Positions 45,401-60,400 of a stretch of 64,000 nt of DNA are shown here, one piece after another (position 1 is the first letter of the stretch; every line of letters starts with the position of its first letter). The stretch comes from Lutraria lutraria. Its lineage: Eukaryota; Mollusca; Bivalvia; Venerida; Mactridae. Below the pieces are notes generated by a model that was given only the letters and a program-made list of their open reading frames with translations, had not been told where the DNA came from and ran no database searches. The DNA lies in contig OZ026844.1 in NCBI GenBank assembly GCA_964023205.1, forward strand, positions 28,618,934 to 28,682,933, given 5' to 3'. Made by a program: the position numbers and the translations under genes.

Positions 45401-48400
45401 GGATTAACTTGTTTTGGGTCAAACTTCACACTTAATGCACTCGGCATTAAAACATTCTGCTGCTGGTTTTCGATTGGAATTATTTTATCAATACAACCTG
45501 ATGTATAATGCATCTTCTTTTTCATTTAAGGAATGTATTTAAGTATTAAGTATATGCATTTCAGCTAAACGTGCAGCAGCAGAAACATGTAAAGTAGATG
45601 CCGACTGCAGTAATCATACATGTCACCATGGGGCTCCACATTGTGAAGTTCATGATCCAAATGCAGAACATGGACATTGTAACTGTCACACAGGTAATGT
45701 ACAAAAAGCGATGTATGCACTGACTATTCTTTCAATGACACTCAGTACACAAATAACATGTCATTTCAAAATAAGGTTGAAACATCGATATGTATTAACA
45801 TTACGATGTATGCAATTGTCTATTTGTAAATTTCAACACGCGTCACGAACATGAAGGAGATTTTTATTAATGTAAACATGCAGAATCCAAAACTTCAAAA
45901 GAACGCACATATGCCAACCATCCAACTAAGGTAGGCAAACATTTATGGCTGCTTCTAGCGATAATATTGTGTACCAAAGACGTCCTTGTATTTGATCAAC
46001 ATCTATACCAATATACTTTTGCGTAAATAGAAATTCATTCATGCATAATGTTTTGCCATTGCTGCCAAACGAGCCGGTGAGCAATGCATAGTAGATGCTG
46101 ACTGTGCTGGTATTACGTGTCATGTCACCATGGATCTCCACATTGTGAAATTCACGATCCAAATTTAGAACATGGATATTGTAACTGTCACTCAGGTTAT
46201 GCATTTAAAACGATGTACGCACTGACTAATAGTTCGAACTATTTTTCTGATGACAAATTCTACAACATTTATAACGTCATTACAAAACGGAATTGAAACA
46301 TCGATACGATTAAGCAGTTTTATGTATGTAATTGTCTATTTCCTATTTCCAAGACGTGTCCAAAGAAATGAAAAACATCACTCCAAAAAAGATTAGCAAA
46401 ATCTTAAGTCTGAAATTGGAATTCATGGTACTACATGAATAATAATTTCCACACCAATACAATTGCACAAACTCCAATAAGTGATGGTCATTTACCTACT
46501 TTTTGTATTTTTATGTCGGAGAACATCGTAGCTTATATCAATAAATATGCGAAAAATATAGCCAGAAAAAAGCTAAGCCTCTCGGAGGATACTGCCTAAG
46601 AATGGACTATAGCTTAGCTACAGAGGATTAACTTGTTTTGGGTCAAACTTCACACTTAATGCACTCGGCATTAAAACATTCTGCTGCTGTTTTTCGATTG
46701 GAATTAGTTTATCAATACAACCTGATGTATAATGTATCTTCGTTTTCATTTAAGGAATGTATTTAAGTATTAAGTATATGCATTTCAGCTAAACGTGCAG
46801 CAGCAGAAACATGTAAAGTAGATGCCGACTGCAGTAATCATACATGTCACCATGGTGCTCCACATTGTGAAGTTCATGATCCAAATGCAGAACATGGACA
46901 TTGTAACTGTCACACAGGTAATGTACAAAAAGCGATGTATGCACTGACTATTCTTTCAATGACACTCAGTACACAAATAACATGTCATTTCAAAATGGGG
47001 TTGAAACATCGATATGTATTAACATTACGATGTATGTAATTGTCTATTTGTAAATTTCAACACGCGTCACGAACATGAAGGAGATTTTTATTAATGTAAA
47101 CATGCAGAATCCAAAACTTCAAATGAACGCACATATGCCAACCATCCAACTAAGGTAGGCAAACATTTATGGCTGCTTCTAGCGATAATATTGTGTACCA
47201 AAGACGTCCTTGTATTTGATCAACATCTATACCAATACACTTTTGCGTGAATAGAAATTCATTCATGCATAATGTTTTGCCATTGCTACCAAACGAGCCA
47301 GTGAGCAATGCATAGTAGATGCTGACTGTGCTGGTATTACATGTCATGTCACCATGGATCTCCACATTGTGAAATTCACGATCCAAATTTAGAACATGGA
47401 TATTATAACTGTCACTCAGGTTATGCATCTAAAACGATGTACGCACTGACTAATAGTTCGAACTATTTTTCTGATGACAAATTCTACAACATTTATAACG
47501 TCATTACAAAACGGAATTGAAACATCGATACGATTAAGCAGTTTATGTATGTAATTGTCTATTTCCTATTTCCAAGACGTGTCCAGAAAAACATCATTCC
47601 TAAAAAGATTAGCAAAATCTTAAGTCTGAAATTGGTATTCATGGTACTACATGAATAATAATTTCCACACCAATACAATTGCACAAACTCCAATAAGTGA
47701 TGGTCATTTACCTACTTTTTGTTTTTTATGTCGGAGAACATCGTAGCTTATATCAATAAATATGCGAAAAATATAGCCAGAAAAAAGCTAAGCCACTCGG
47801 AGGATACTGCCTAAGAATGGACTATAGCTTAGCTACAGAGGATTAACTTGTTTTGGGTCAAACTTCACACTTAATGCACTCGGCATTAAAACATTCTGCT
47901 GCTGTTTTTCGATTGGAATTAGTTTATCAATACAACCTGATGTATAATGTATCTTCGTTTTCATTTAAGGAATGTATTTAAGTATTAAGTATATGTATTT
48001 CAGCTAAACGTGCAGCAGCAGAAGCATGTAAAGTAGATGCCGACTGCAGTAATCATACATGTAACCATGGTGCTCCACATTGTGAAGTTCATGATCCAAA
48101 TGCAGAACATGGACATTGTAACTGTCACACAGGTAATGTACAAAAAACGATGTACGCACTGACTAATAGTTCGAACTATTTTCTGATGACAAATTCTACA
48201 ACATTTATAACGTCATTACAAAACGGAATTGAAACATCGATACGATTAAGCAGTTTATGTATGTAATTGTCTATTTCCTATTTCCAAGACGTGTCCAAAA
48301 AAATGAAAAACATCACTCCAAAAAAGATTAGCAAAATCTTAAGTCTGAAATTGGTATTCATGGTTCTACATGAATAATAATTTCCACACCAATACAATTG

Positions 48401-51400
48401 CACAAACTCCAATAAGTGATGGTCATTTACCTACTTTTTGTATTTTTATGTCGGAGAACATCGTAGCTTATATCAATAAATATGCGAAAAATATAGCCAG
48501 AAAAAAGCTAAGCCACTCGGAGGATACTGCCTAAGAATGGACTATAGCTTAGCTACAGAGGATTAACTTGTTTTTGGTCAAACTTCACACTTAATGCACT
48601 CGGCATTAAAACATTCTGCTGCTGTTTTTCGATTGGAATTAGTTTATCAATACAACCTGATGTATAATGTATCTTCTTTTTCATTTAAGGAATGTATTTA
48701 AGTATTAAGTATATGCATTTCAGCTAAACGTGCAGCAGCAGAAACATGTAAAGTAGATGCCGACTGCAGTAATCATACATGTCACCATGGTGCTCCACAT
48801 TGTGAAGTTCATGATCCAAATGCAGAACATGGACATTGTAACTGTCACACAGGTAATGTACAAAAAGCGATGTATGCACTGACTATTCTTTCAATGACAC
48901 TCAGTACACAAATAACATGTCATTTCAAAATGGGGTTGAAACATCGATATGTATTAACATTACGATGTATGCAATTGTCTATTTGTAAATTTCAACACGC
49001 GTCACGAACATGAAGGAGATTTTTATTAATGTAAACATGCAGAATCCAAAACTTCAAATGAACGCACATATGTCAACCATCCAACTAAGGTAGGCAAACA
49101 TTTATGGCTGCTTCTAGCGATAATATTGTGTACCAAAGACGTCCTTGTATTTGATCAACATCTATACCAATACACTTTTGCGTGAATAGAAATTCATTCA
49201 TGCATAATGTTTTGCCATTGCTGCCAAACGAGCCAGTGAGCAATGCATAGTAGATGCTGACTGTGCTGGTATTACATGTCATGTCACCATGGATCTCCAC
49301 ATTGTGAAATTCACGATCCAAATTTAGAACATGGATATTATAACTGTCACTCAGGTTATGCATTTAAAACGATGTACGCACTGACTAATAGTTCGAACTA
49401 TTTTTCTGATGACAAATTCTACAACATTTATAACGTCATTACAAAACGGAATTGAAACATCGATACGATTAAGCAGTTTATGTATGTAATTGTCTATTTC
49501 CTATTTCCAAGACGTGTCCAAAGAAATGAAAAACATCACTCCAAAAAAGATTAGCAAAATCTTAAGTCTGAAATTGATATTCATGGTACTACATGAATAA
49601 TAATTTCCACACCAATACAATTGCACAAACTCCAATAAGTTATGGTCAGTTACCTACTTTTTGTATTTTTATGTCGGAGAACATCGTAGCTTATATCAAT
49701 AAATATGCGAAAAATATAGCCAGAAAAAAGCTAAGCCTCTCGGAGGATACTGCCTAAGAATGGACTATAGCTTAGCTACAGAGGATTAACTTGTTTTGGG
49801 TCAAACTTCACACTTAATGCACTCGGCATTAAAACATTCTGCTGCTGGTTTTCGATTGGAATTAATTTATCAATACAACCTGATGTATAATGTATCTTCT
49901 TTTTCATTTAAAGAATGTATTTAAGTATTAAGTATATGCATTTCAGCTAAACGTGCAGCAGCAGAAACATGTAAAGTAGATGCCGACTGCAGTAATCATA
50001 CATGTCACCATGGTGCTCCACATTGTGAAGTTCATGATCCAAATGCAGAACATGGACATTGTAACTGTCACACAGGTAATGTACAAAAAGCGATGTATGC
50101 ACTGACTATTCTTTCAATGACACTCAGTACACAAATAACATGTCATTTCAAAATGGGGTTGAAACATCGATATGTATTAACATTACGATGTATGCAATTG
50201 TCTATTTGTAAATTTCAACACGCGTTACGAACATGAAGGAGATTTTTATTAATGTAAACATGCAGAATCCAAAAATTCAAAAGAACGCACATATGCCAAC
50301 CATCCAACTAAGGTAGGCAAACATTTATGGCTGCTTCTACCGATAATATTGTGTACCAAAGACGTCCTTGTATTTGATCAACATCTATACCAATACACTT
50401 TTGCGTGAACAGAAATTCATTCATGCATAATGTTTTGCCATTGCTGCCAAACGAGCCGGTGAGCAATGCATAGTAGATGCTGACTGTGCTGGAATTACGT
50501 GTCATGTCACCATGGATCTCCACATTGTGAAATTCACGATCCAATTTTAGAACATGGATATTGTAACTGTCACTCAGGTTATGCATTTAAAACGATGTAT
50601 GCACTGACTAATAGTTCGAACTATTTTTCTGATGACAAATTCTACAACATTTATAACGTCATTACAAAACGGAATTGAAACATCAATACGATTAAGCAGT
50701 TTTATGTATGTAATTGTCTATTTCCTATTTCCAAGACGTGTCCAAAAAAATGAAAAACATCACTCCAAAAAAGATTAGCAAAATCTTAAGTCTGAATTGG
50801 TATTCATGGTTCTACATGAATAATAATTTCCACACCAATACAATTGCACAAACTCCAATAAGTGATGGTCATTTACCTACTTTTTGTATTTTTATATCGG
50901 AGAACATCGTAGCTTATATCAATAAATATGCGAAAAATATAGCCAGAAAAAAGCTAAGCCTCTCGGAGAATACTGCCTAAGAATGGACTATAGCTTAGCT
51001 ACAGAGGATTAACTTGTTTTGGGTCAAACTTCACACTTAATGCACTCGGCATTAAAACATTCTGCTGCTGTTTTTCGATTGGAATTAATTTATCAATACA
51101 ACCTGATGTATAATGTATCTTCTTTTTCATTTAAGGAATGTATTTAAGTATTAAGTATATGCATTTCAGCTAAACGTGCAGCAGCAGAAACATGTAAAGT
51201 AGATGCCGACTGCAGTAATCATACATGTCACCATGGTGCTCCACATTGTGAAGTTCATGATCCAAATGCAGAACATGGACATTGTAACTGTCACACAGGT
51301 AATGTACAAAAAGCGATGTATGCACTGACTATTCTTTCAATGACACTCAGTACACAAATAACATGTCATTTCAAAATGGGGTTGAAACATTGATATGTAT

Positions 51401-54400
51401 TAACATTACGATGTATGCAATTGTCTATTTGTAAATTTCAACACGCGTCACGAACATGAAGGAGATTTTTATTAATGTAAACATGCAGAATCCAAAACTT
51501 CAAATGAACGCACATATGCCAACCATCCAACTAAGGTAGGCAAACATTTATGGCTGCTTCTAGCGATAATATTGTGTACCAAAGACGTCCTTGTATTTGA
51601 TCAACATCTATACTAATATACTTTTGCGTAAATAGAAATTCATTCATGCATAATGTTTTGCCATTGCTGCCAAACGAGCCGGTGAGCAATGCATAGTAGA
51701 TGCTGACTGTGCTGGTATTACATGTCATGTCACCATGGATCTCCACATTGTGAAATTCACGATCCAAATTTAGAACATGGATATTGTAACTGTCACTCAG
51801 GTTATGCATTTAAAACGATGTACGCACTGACTAATAGTTCGAACTATTTTTCTGATGACAAATTCTACAACATTTATAACGTCATTACAAAACGGAATTG
51901 AAACATCGATACGATTAAGCAGTTTTATGTATGTAATTGTCTATTTCCTATTTCCAAGACGTGTCCAAAAAAATGAAAAACATCACTCCAAAAAAGATTA
52001 GCAAAATCTTAAGTCTGAAATTGGTATTCATGGTACTACATGAATAATAATTTCCACACCAATACAATTGCACAAACTCCAATAAGTGATGGTCATTTAC
52101 CTACTTTTTGTATTTTTATGTCGGAGAACATCGTAGCTTATATCAATAAATATGCGAAAGATATAGCCAGAAAAAAGCTAAGCCTCACGGACGATACTGC
52201 CTAAGAATGGACTATAGCTTAGCTACAGAGGATTAACTTGTTTTGGGTCAAACTTCACACTTAATGCACTCGGCATTAAAACATTCTGCTGCTGTTTTTC
52301 GATTGGAATTAATTTATCAATACAACCTGATGTATAATGTATCTTCTTTTTAATTTAAGGAATGTATTTAAGTATTAAGTATATGCATTTCAGCTAAACG
52401 TGCTGCAGCAGAAACATGTAAAGTAGATGCCGACTGCAGTAATCATACATGTCACCATGGTGCTCCACATTGTGAAGTTCATGATCCAAATGCAGAACAT
52501 GGACATTGTAACTGTCACACAGGTAATGTACAAAAAGCGATGTATGCACTGACTATTCTTTCAATGACACTCAGTACACAAATAACATGTCATTTCAAAA
52601 TGGGGTTGAAACATCGATATGTATTAACATTACGATGTATGCAATTGTCTATTTGTAAATTTCAACACGCGTCACGAACATGAAGGAGATTTTTATTAAT
52701 GTAAACATGCAGAATCCAAAACTTCAAATGAACGCACATATGCCAACCATCCAACTAAGGAAGGCAAACATTTATGGCTGCTTCTAGCGATAATATTGTG
52801 TACCAAAGACGTCCTTGTATTTGATCAACATCTATACCAATATACTTTTGCGTAAATAGAAATTCATTCATGCATAATGTTTTGCCATTGCTACCAAACG
52901 AGCCGGTGAGCAATGCATAGTAGATGCTGACTGTGCTGGTATTACGTGTCATGTCACGATGGATCTCCACATTGTGAAATTCACGATCCAATTTTAGAAC
53001 ATGGATATTGTAACTGTCACTCAGGTTATGCATCTAAAACGATGTACGCACTGACTAATAGTTCGAACTATTTTTCTGATGACAAATTCTACAACATTTA
53101 TAACGTCATTACAAAACGGAATTGAAACATCGATACGATTAAGCAGTTTTATGTATGTAATTGTCTATTTCCTATTTCCAAGACGTGTCCAAAAAAACAT
53201 CATTCCAAAAAGATTAGCAAAATCTTAAGTCTGAAATTGGTATTCATGGTACTACATGAATAATAATTTCCACACCAATACAATTGCACAAACTCCAATA
53301 AGTGATGGTCATTTACTTACTTTTTGTATTTTTATATCGGAGAACATCGTAGCTTATATCAATAAATATGCGAAAAATATAGCCAGAAAAAAGCTAAGCC
53401 TCACGGAGGATACTGCCTAAGAATGGACCATAGCTTAGCTACAGAGGATTAACTTGTTTTGGGTCAAACTTCACACTTAATGCACTCGGCATTAAAACAT
53501 TCTGCTGCTGTTTTTCGATTGGAATTAGTTTATCAATACAACCTGGTGTATAATGTATCTTCTTTTTCATTTAAGGAATGTATTTAAGTATTAAGTATAT
53601 GCATTTCAGCTAAACGTGCAGCAGCAGAAACATGTAAAGTAGATGCCGACTGCAGTAATCATACATGTCACCATGGTGCTCCACATTGTGAAGTTCATGA
53701 TCCAAATGCAGAACATGGACATTGTAACTGTCACACAGGTAATGTACAAAAAGCGATGTATGCACTGACTATTCTTTCAATGACACTCAGTACACAAATA
53801 ACATGTCATTTCAAAATGGGGTTGAAACATCGATATGTATTAACATTACGATCTATGCAATTGTCTATTTTTAAATTTCAACACGCGTCACGACCATGAA
53901 TGAGATTTTTATTAATGTAAACATGCAGAATCCAAAAATTCAAAAGAACGCACATATGCCAACCATCCAACTAAGGTAGGCAAACATTTATAGCTGCTTC
54001 TAGCGATAATATTGTGTACCAAAGACGTCCTTGTATTTGATCAACATCTATACCAATATACTTTTGCGTAAATAGAAATTCATTCATGCATAATGTTTTG
54101 CCATTGCTGCCAAACGAGCCAGTGAGCAATACATAGTAGATGCTGACTGTGCTGGTATTACATGTCATGTCACCATGGATCTCCACATTGTGAAATTCAC
54201 GATCCAATTTTAGAACATGGATATTGTAACTGTCACTCAGGTTATGCATCTAAAACGATGTACGCACTGACTAATAGTTCAAACTATTTTTCTGATGACA
54301 AATTCTACAACATTTATAACGTCATTACAAAACGGAATTGAAACATCGATACGATTAAGCAGTTTTATGTATGTAATTGTCTATTTCCTATTTCCAAGAC

Positions 54401-57400
54401 GTGTCCAAAAAAATGAAAAACATCACTCCAAAAAAGATTAGCAAAATCTTAAGTCTGAAATTGGTATTCATGGTACTACATGAATAATAATTTCCACACC
54501 AATACAATTGCACAAACTCCAATAAGTGATGGTTATTTACCTACTTTTTGTATTGTATGTCGGAGAACATCGTAGCTTATATCAATAAATATGCGAAAAA
54601 TATAGCCAGAAAAAAGCTACGCCTCACGGAGGATACTGCCTAAGAATGGACCATAGCTTAGCTACAGAGGATTAACTTGTTTTGGGTCAAACTTCACACT
54701 TAATGCACTCGGCATTAAAACATTCTGCTGCTGGTTTTCGATTGGAATTATTTTATCAATACAACCTGATGTATAATGCATCTTCTTTTTCATTTAAGGA
54801 ATGTATTTAAGTATTAAGTATATGCATTTCAGCTAAACGTGCAGCAGCAGAAACATGTAAAGTAGATGCCGACTGCAGTAATCATACATGTCACCATGGG
54901 GCTCCACATTGTGAAGTTCATGATCCAAATGCAGAACATGGACATTGTAACTGTCACACAGGTAATGTACAAAAAGCGATGTATGCACTGACTATTCTTT
55001 CAATGACACTCAGTACACAAATAACATGTCATTTCAAAATGGGGTTGAAACATCGATATGTATTAACATTACGATGTATGCAATTGTCTATTTGTAAATT
55101 TCAACACGCGTCACGAACATGAAGGAGATTTTTATTAATGTAAACATGCAGAATCCAAAACTTCAAAAGAACGCACATATGCCAACCATCCAACTAAGGT
55201 AGGCAAACATTTATGGCTGCTTCTAGCGATAATATTGTGTACCAAAGACGTCCTTGTATTTGATCAACATCTATACCAATATACTTTTGCGTAAATAGAA
55301 ATTCATTCATGCATAATGTTTTGCCATTGCTACCAAACGAGCCGGTGAGCAATGCATAGTAGATGCTGACTGTGCTGGTATTACATGTCATGTCACCATG
55401 GAGCTCCACATTGTGAAATTCACGATCCAAATTTAGAACATGGATATTGTAACTGTCACTCAGGTTATGCATTTAAAACGATGTACGCACTGACTAATAG
55501 TTCGAACTATTTTTCTGATGACAAATTCTACAACATTTATAACGTCATTACAAAACGGAATTGAAACATCGATACGATTAAGCAGTTTTATGTATGTAAT
55601 TGTCTATTTCCTATTTCCAAGACGTGTCCAAAGAAATGAAAAACATCACTCCAAAAAAGATTAGCAAAATCTTAAGTCTGAATTGGTATTCATGGTTCTA
55701 CATGAATAATAATTTCCACACCAATACAATTGCACAAACTCCAATAAGTGATGGTCATTTACTTACTTTTTGTATTTTTATATCGGAGAACATCGTAGCT
55801 TATATCAATAAATATGCGAAAAATATAGCCAGAAAAAAGCTAAGCCTCTCGGAGAATACTGACTAAGAATGGACTATAGCTTAGCTACAGAGGATTAACT
55901 TGTTTTGGGTCAAACTTCACACTTAATGCACTCGGCATTAAAACATTCTGCTGCTGTTTTTCGATTGGAATTAATTTATCAATACAACCTGATGTATAAT
56001 GTATCTTCTTTTTCATTTAAGGAATGTATTTAAGTATTAAGTATATGCATTTCAGCTAAACGTGCAGCAGCAGAAACATGTAAAGTAGATGCCGACTGCA
56101 GTAATCATACATGTCACCATGGTGCTCCACATTGTGAAGTTCATGATCCAAATGCAGAACATGGACATTGTAACTGTCACACAGGTAATGTACAAAAAGT
56201 GATGTATGCACTGACTATTCTTTCAATGATACTCAGTACACAAATAACATGTCATTTCAAAATGGGGTTGAAACATCGATATATATTAACATTACGATGT
56301 ATGCAATTGTCTATTTGTAAATTTCAACACGCATCACGAACATGAAGGAGATTTTTATTAATGTAAACATGCAGAATCCAAAAATTCAAAAGAACGCACA
56401 TATTCCAACCATCCAACTAAGGTAGGCAAACATTTATAGCTGCTTCTAGCGATAATATTGTGTACCAAAGACGTCCTTGTATTTGATCAACATCTGCCAA
56501 ATGAGCCGGTGAGCAATGCACAGTAGATCCTGACTGTGCTGGTATTACGTGTCATGTCACCATGGAGCTCCACATTGTGAAATTCACGATCCAATTTTAG
56601 AACATGGATATTGTAACTGTCACTCAGGTTATGCATCTAAAACGATGTACGCACTGACTAATAGTTCGAACTATTTTTCTGATGACAAATTCTACAACAT
56701 TTATAACGTCATTACAAAACGGAATTGAAACATCGATACGATTAAGCAGTTTTATGTATGTAATTGTCTACTTCCTATTTCCAAGACGTGTCCAAAGAAA
56801 TGAAAAACATCACTCCAAAAAAGATTAGCAAAATCTTAAGTCTGAAATTGGTATTCATGGTACTACATGAATAATAATTTCCACACCAATACAATTGCAC
56901 AAACTCCAATAAGTGATGGTCATTTACCTACTTTTTGTATTTTTATATCGGAGAACATCGTAGCTTATATCAATAAATATGCGAAAAATATAGCCAGAAA
57001 AAAGCTAAGCCTCACGGAGGATACTGCCTAAGAATGGACTATAGCTTAGCTACAGAGGATTAACTTGTTTTTGGTCAAAATTCACACTTAATGCACTCGG
57101 CATTAAAACATTCTGCTGCTGTTTTTCGATTGGAATTAGTTTATCAATACAACCTGATGTATAATGTATCTTCTTTTTCATTTAAGGAATGTATTTAAGT
57201 ATTAAGTATATGCATTTCAGCTAAACGTGCAGCAGCAGAAGCATGTAAAGTAGATGCCGACTGCAGTAATCATACATGTAACCATGGTGCTCCACATTGT
57301 GAAGTTCATGATCCAAATGCAGAACATGGACATTGTAACTGTCACACAGGTAATGTACAAAAACCGATGTACGCACTGACTAATAGTTCGAACTATTTTT

Positions 57401-60400
57401 CTGATGACAAATTCTACAACATTTATAACGTCATTACAAAACGGCATTGAAACATCGATACGATTAAGCAGTTTTATGTATGTAATTGTCTACTTCCTAT
57501 TTCCAAGACGTGTCCAAAAAAATGAAAAACATCACTCCAAAAAAGATTAGCAAAATCTTAAGTCTGAAATTGGTATTCATGGTACTACATGAATAATAAT
57601 TTCCACACCAATACAATTGCACAAACTCCAATAAGTGATGGTCATTTACCTACTTTTTGTATTTTTATGTCGGAGAACATCGTAGCTTATATCAATAAAT
57701 ATGCGAAAAATATAGCCAGAAAAAAGCTAAGCCACTCGGAGGATACTGCCTAAGAATGGACTATAGCTTAGCTACAGAGGATTAACTTGTTTTTGGTCAA
57801 ACTTCACACTTAATGCACTCGGCATTAAAACATTCTGCTGCTGTTTTTCGATTGGAATTAGTTTATCAATACAACCTGATGTATAATGTATCTTCTTTTT
57901 CATTTAAGGAATGTATTTAAGTATTAAGTATATGCATTTCAGCTAAACGTGCAGCAGCAGAAACATGTAAAGTAGATGCCGACTGCAGTAATCATACATG
58001 TCACCATGGTGCTCCACATTGTGAAGTTCATGATCCAAATGCAGAACATGGACATTGTAACTGTCACACAGGTAATGTACAAAAAGCGATGTATGCACTG
58101 ACTATTCTTTCAATGACACTCAGTACACAAATAACATGTCATTTCAAAATGGGGTTGAAACATCGATATGTATTAACATTACGATGTATGCAATTGTCTA
58201 TTTGTAAATTTCAACACGCGTCACGAACATGAAGGAGATTTTTATTAATGTAAACATGCAGAATCCAAAAATTTAAAAGAACGCACATATGCCAACCATC
58301 CAACTAAGGTAGGCAAACATTTATGGCTGCTTCTAGCGATAATATTGTGTACCAAAGACGTCCTTGTATTTGATCAACATCTATACCAATACACTTTTGC
58401 GTGAACAGAAATTCATTCATGTATAATGTTTTGCCATTGCTACCAAACGAGCCGGTGAGCAATGCATAGTAGATGCTGACTGTGCTGGTATTACGTGTCA
58501 TGTCACCATGGATCTCCACATTGTGAAATTCACGATCCAAATTTAGAACATGGATATTGTAACTGTCACTCAGGTTATGCATCTAAAACGATGTACGCAC
58601 TGACTAATAGTTCGAACTATTTTTCTGATGACAAATTCTACAACATTTATAACGTCATTACAAAACGGAATTGAAACATCGATACGATTAAGCAGTTTTA
58701 TGTATGTAATTGCATATTTTCCTATTTCCAAGACGTGTCCAAAAAAACATCATTCCAAAAACATTAGCAAAATCTTAAGTCTGAAATTGATATTCATGGT
58801 ACTACATGAATAATAATTTCTACACCAATACAATTGCACAAACTCCAATAAGTGATGGTCATTTACCTACTTTTTGTATTTTTATATCGGAGAACATCGT
58901 AGCTTATATCAATAAATATGCGAAAAATATAGCCAGAAAAAAGCAAAGCCTCTCGGAGAATACTGCCTAAGAATGGACTATAGCTTAGCTACAGAGGATT
59001 AACTTGTTTTGGGTCAAACTTCACACTTAATGCACTCGGCATTAAAACATTCTGCTGCTGTTTTTCGATTGGAATTAATTTATCAATACAACCTGATGTA
59101 TAATGTATCTTCTTTTTCATTTAAGGAATGTATTTAAGTATTAAGTATATGCATTTCAGCTAAACGTGCAGCAGCAGAAACATGTAAAGTAGATGCCGAC
59201 TGCAGTAATCATACATGTCACCATGGTGCTCCACATTGTGAAGTTCATGATCCAAATGCAGAACATGGACATTGTAACTGTCACACAGGTAATGTACAAA
59301 AAGCGATGTATGCACTGACTATTCTTTCAATGACACTCAGTACACAAATAACATGTCATTTCAAAATGGGGTTGAAACATCGATATGTATTAACATTACG
59401 ATCTATGCAATTGTCTATTTGTAAATTTCAACACGCGTCACCAACATGAAGGAGATTTTTATTAATGTAAACATGCAGAATCCAAAACTTCAAATGAACG
59501 CACATATGCCAACCATCCAACTAAGGTAGGCAAACATTTATGGCTGCTTCTAGCGATAATATTGTGTACCAAAGACGTCCTTGTATTTGATCAACATCTA
59601 TACCAATACACTTTTGCGTGAATAGAAATTCATTCATGCATAATGTTTTGCCATTGCTGCCAAACGAGCCAGTGAGCAATGCATAGTAGATGCTGACTGT
59701 GCTGGTATTACATGTCATGTCACCATGGATCTCCACATTGTGAAATTCACGATCCAAATTTAGAACATGGATATTATAACTGTCACTCAGGTTATGCATC
59801 TAAAACGATGTACGCACTGACTAATAGTTCGAACTATTTTTCTGATGACAAATTCTACAACATTTATAACGCCATTACAAAACGGAATTGAAACATCGAT
59901 ACGATTAAGCAGTTTTATGTATGTAATTGTCTATTTCCTATTTCCAAGACGTGTCCAGAAAAACATCATTCCTAAAAAGATTAGCAAAATCTTAAGTCTG
60001 AAATTGGTATTCATGGTACTACATGAATAATAATTTCCACACCAATACAATTGCACAAACTCCAATAAGTGATGGTCATTTACCTACTTTTTGTTTTTTA
60101 TGTCGGAGAACATCGTAGCTTATATCAATAAATATGCGAAAAATATAGCCAGAAAAAAGCTAAGCCTCTCGGAGGATACTGCCTAAGAATGGACTATAGC
60201 TTAGCTACAGAGGATTAACTTGTTTTGGGTCAAACTTCACACTTAATGCACTCGGCATTAAAACATTCTGCTGCTGTTTTTCGATTGGAATTAATTTATC
60301 AATACAACCTGATGTATAATGTATCTTCTTTTTCATTTAAAGAATGTATTTAAGTATTAAGTATATGCATTTCAGCTAAACGTGCAGCAGCAGAAACATG

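Noticed and set aside
50714..55866. Two 88-codon plus-strand open frames (MSISYFQDVS...)
   Set aside because: They are intron text shared by two units. Other units have the same region broken by indels, so there is no coding constraint.
41535..59799. Conserved 92-codon minus-strand open frames repeated about 13 times (MHNLSDSYNI...)
   Set aside because: They are antisense to the dead type B exons and their flanks. Conservation follows from recent amplification of the whole unit; there is no splice, promoter or composition support.
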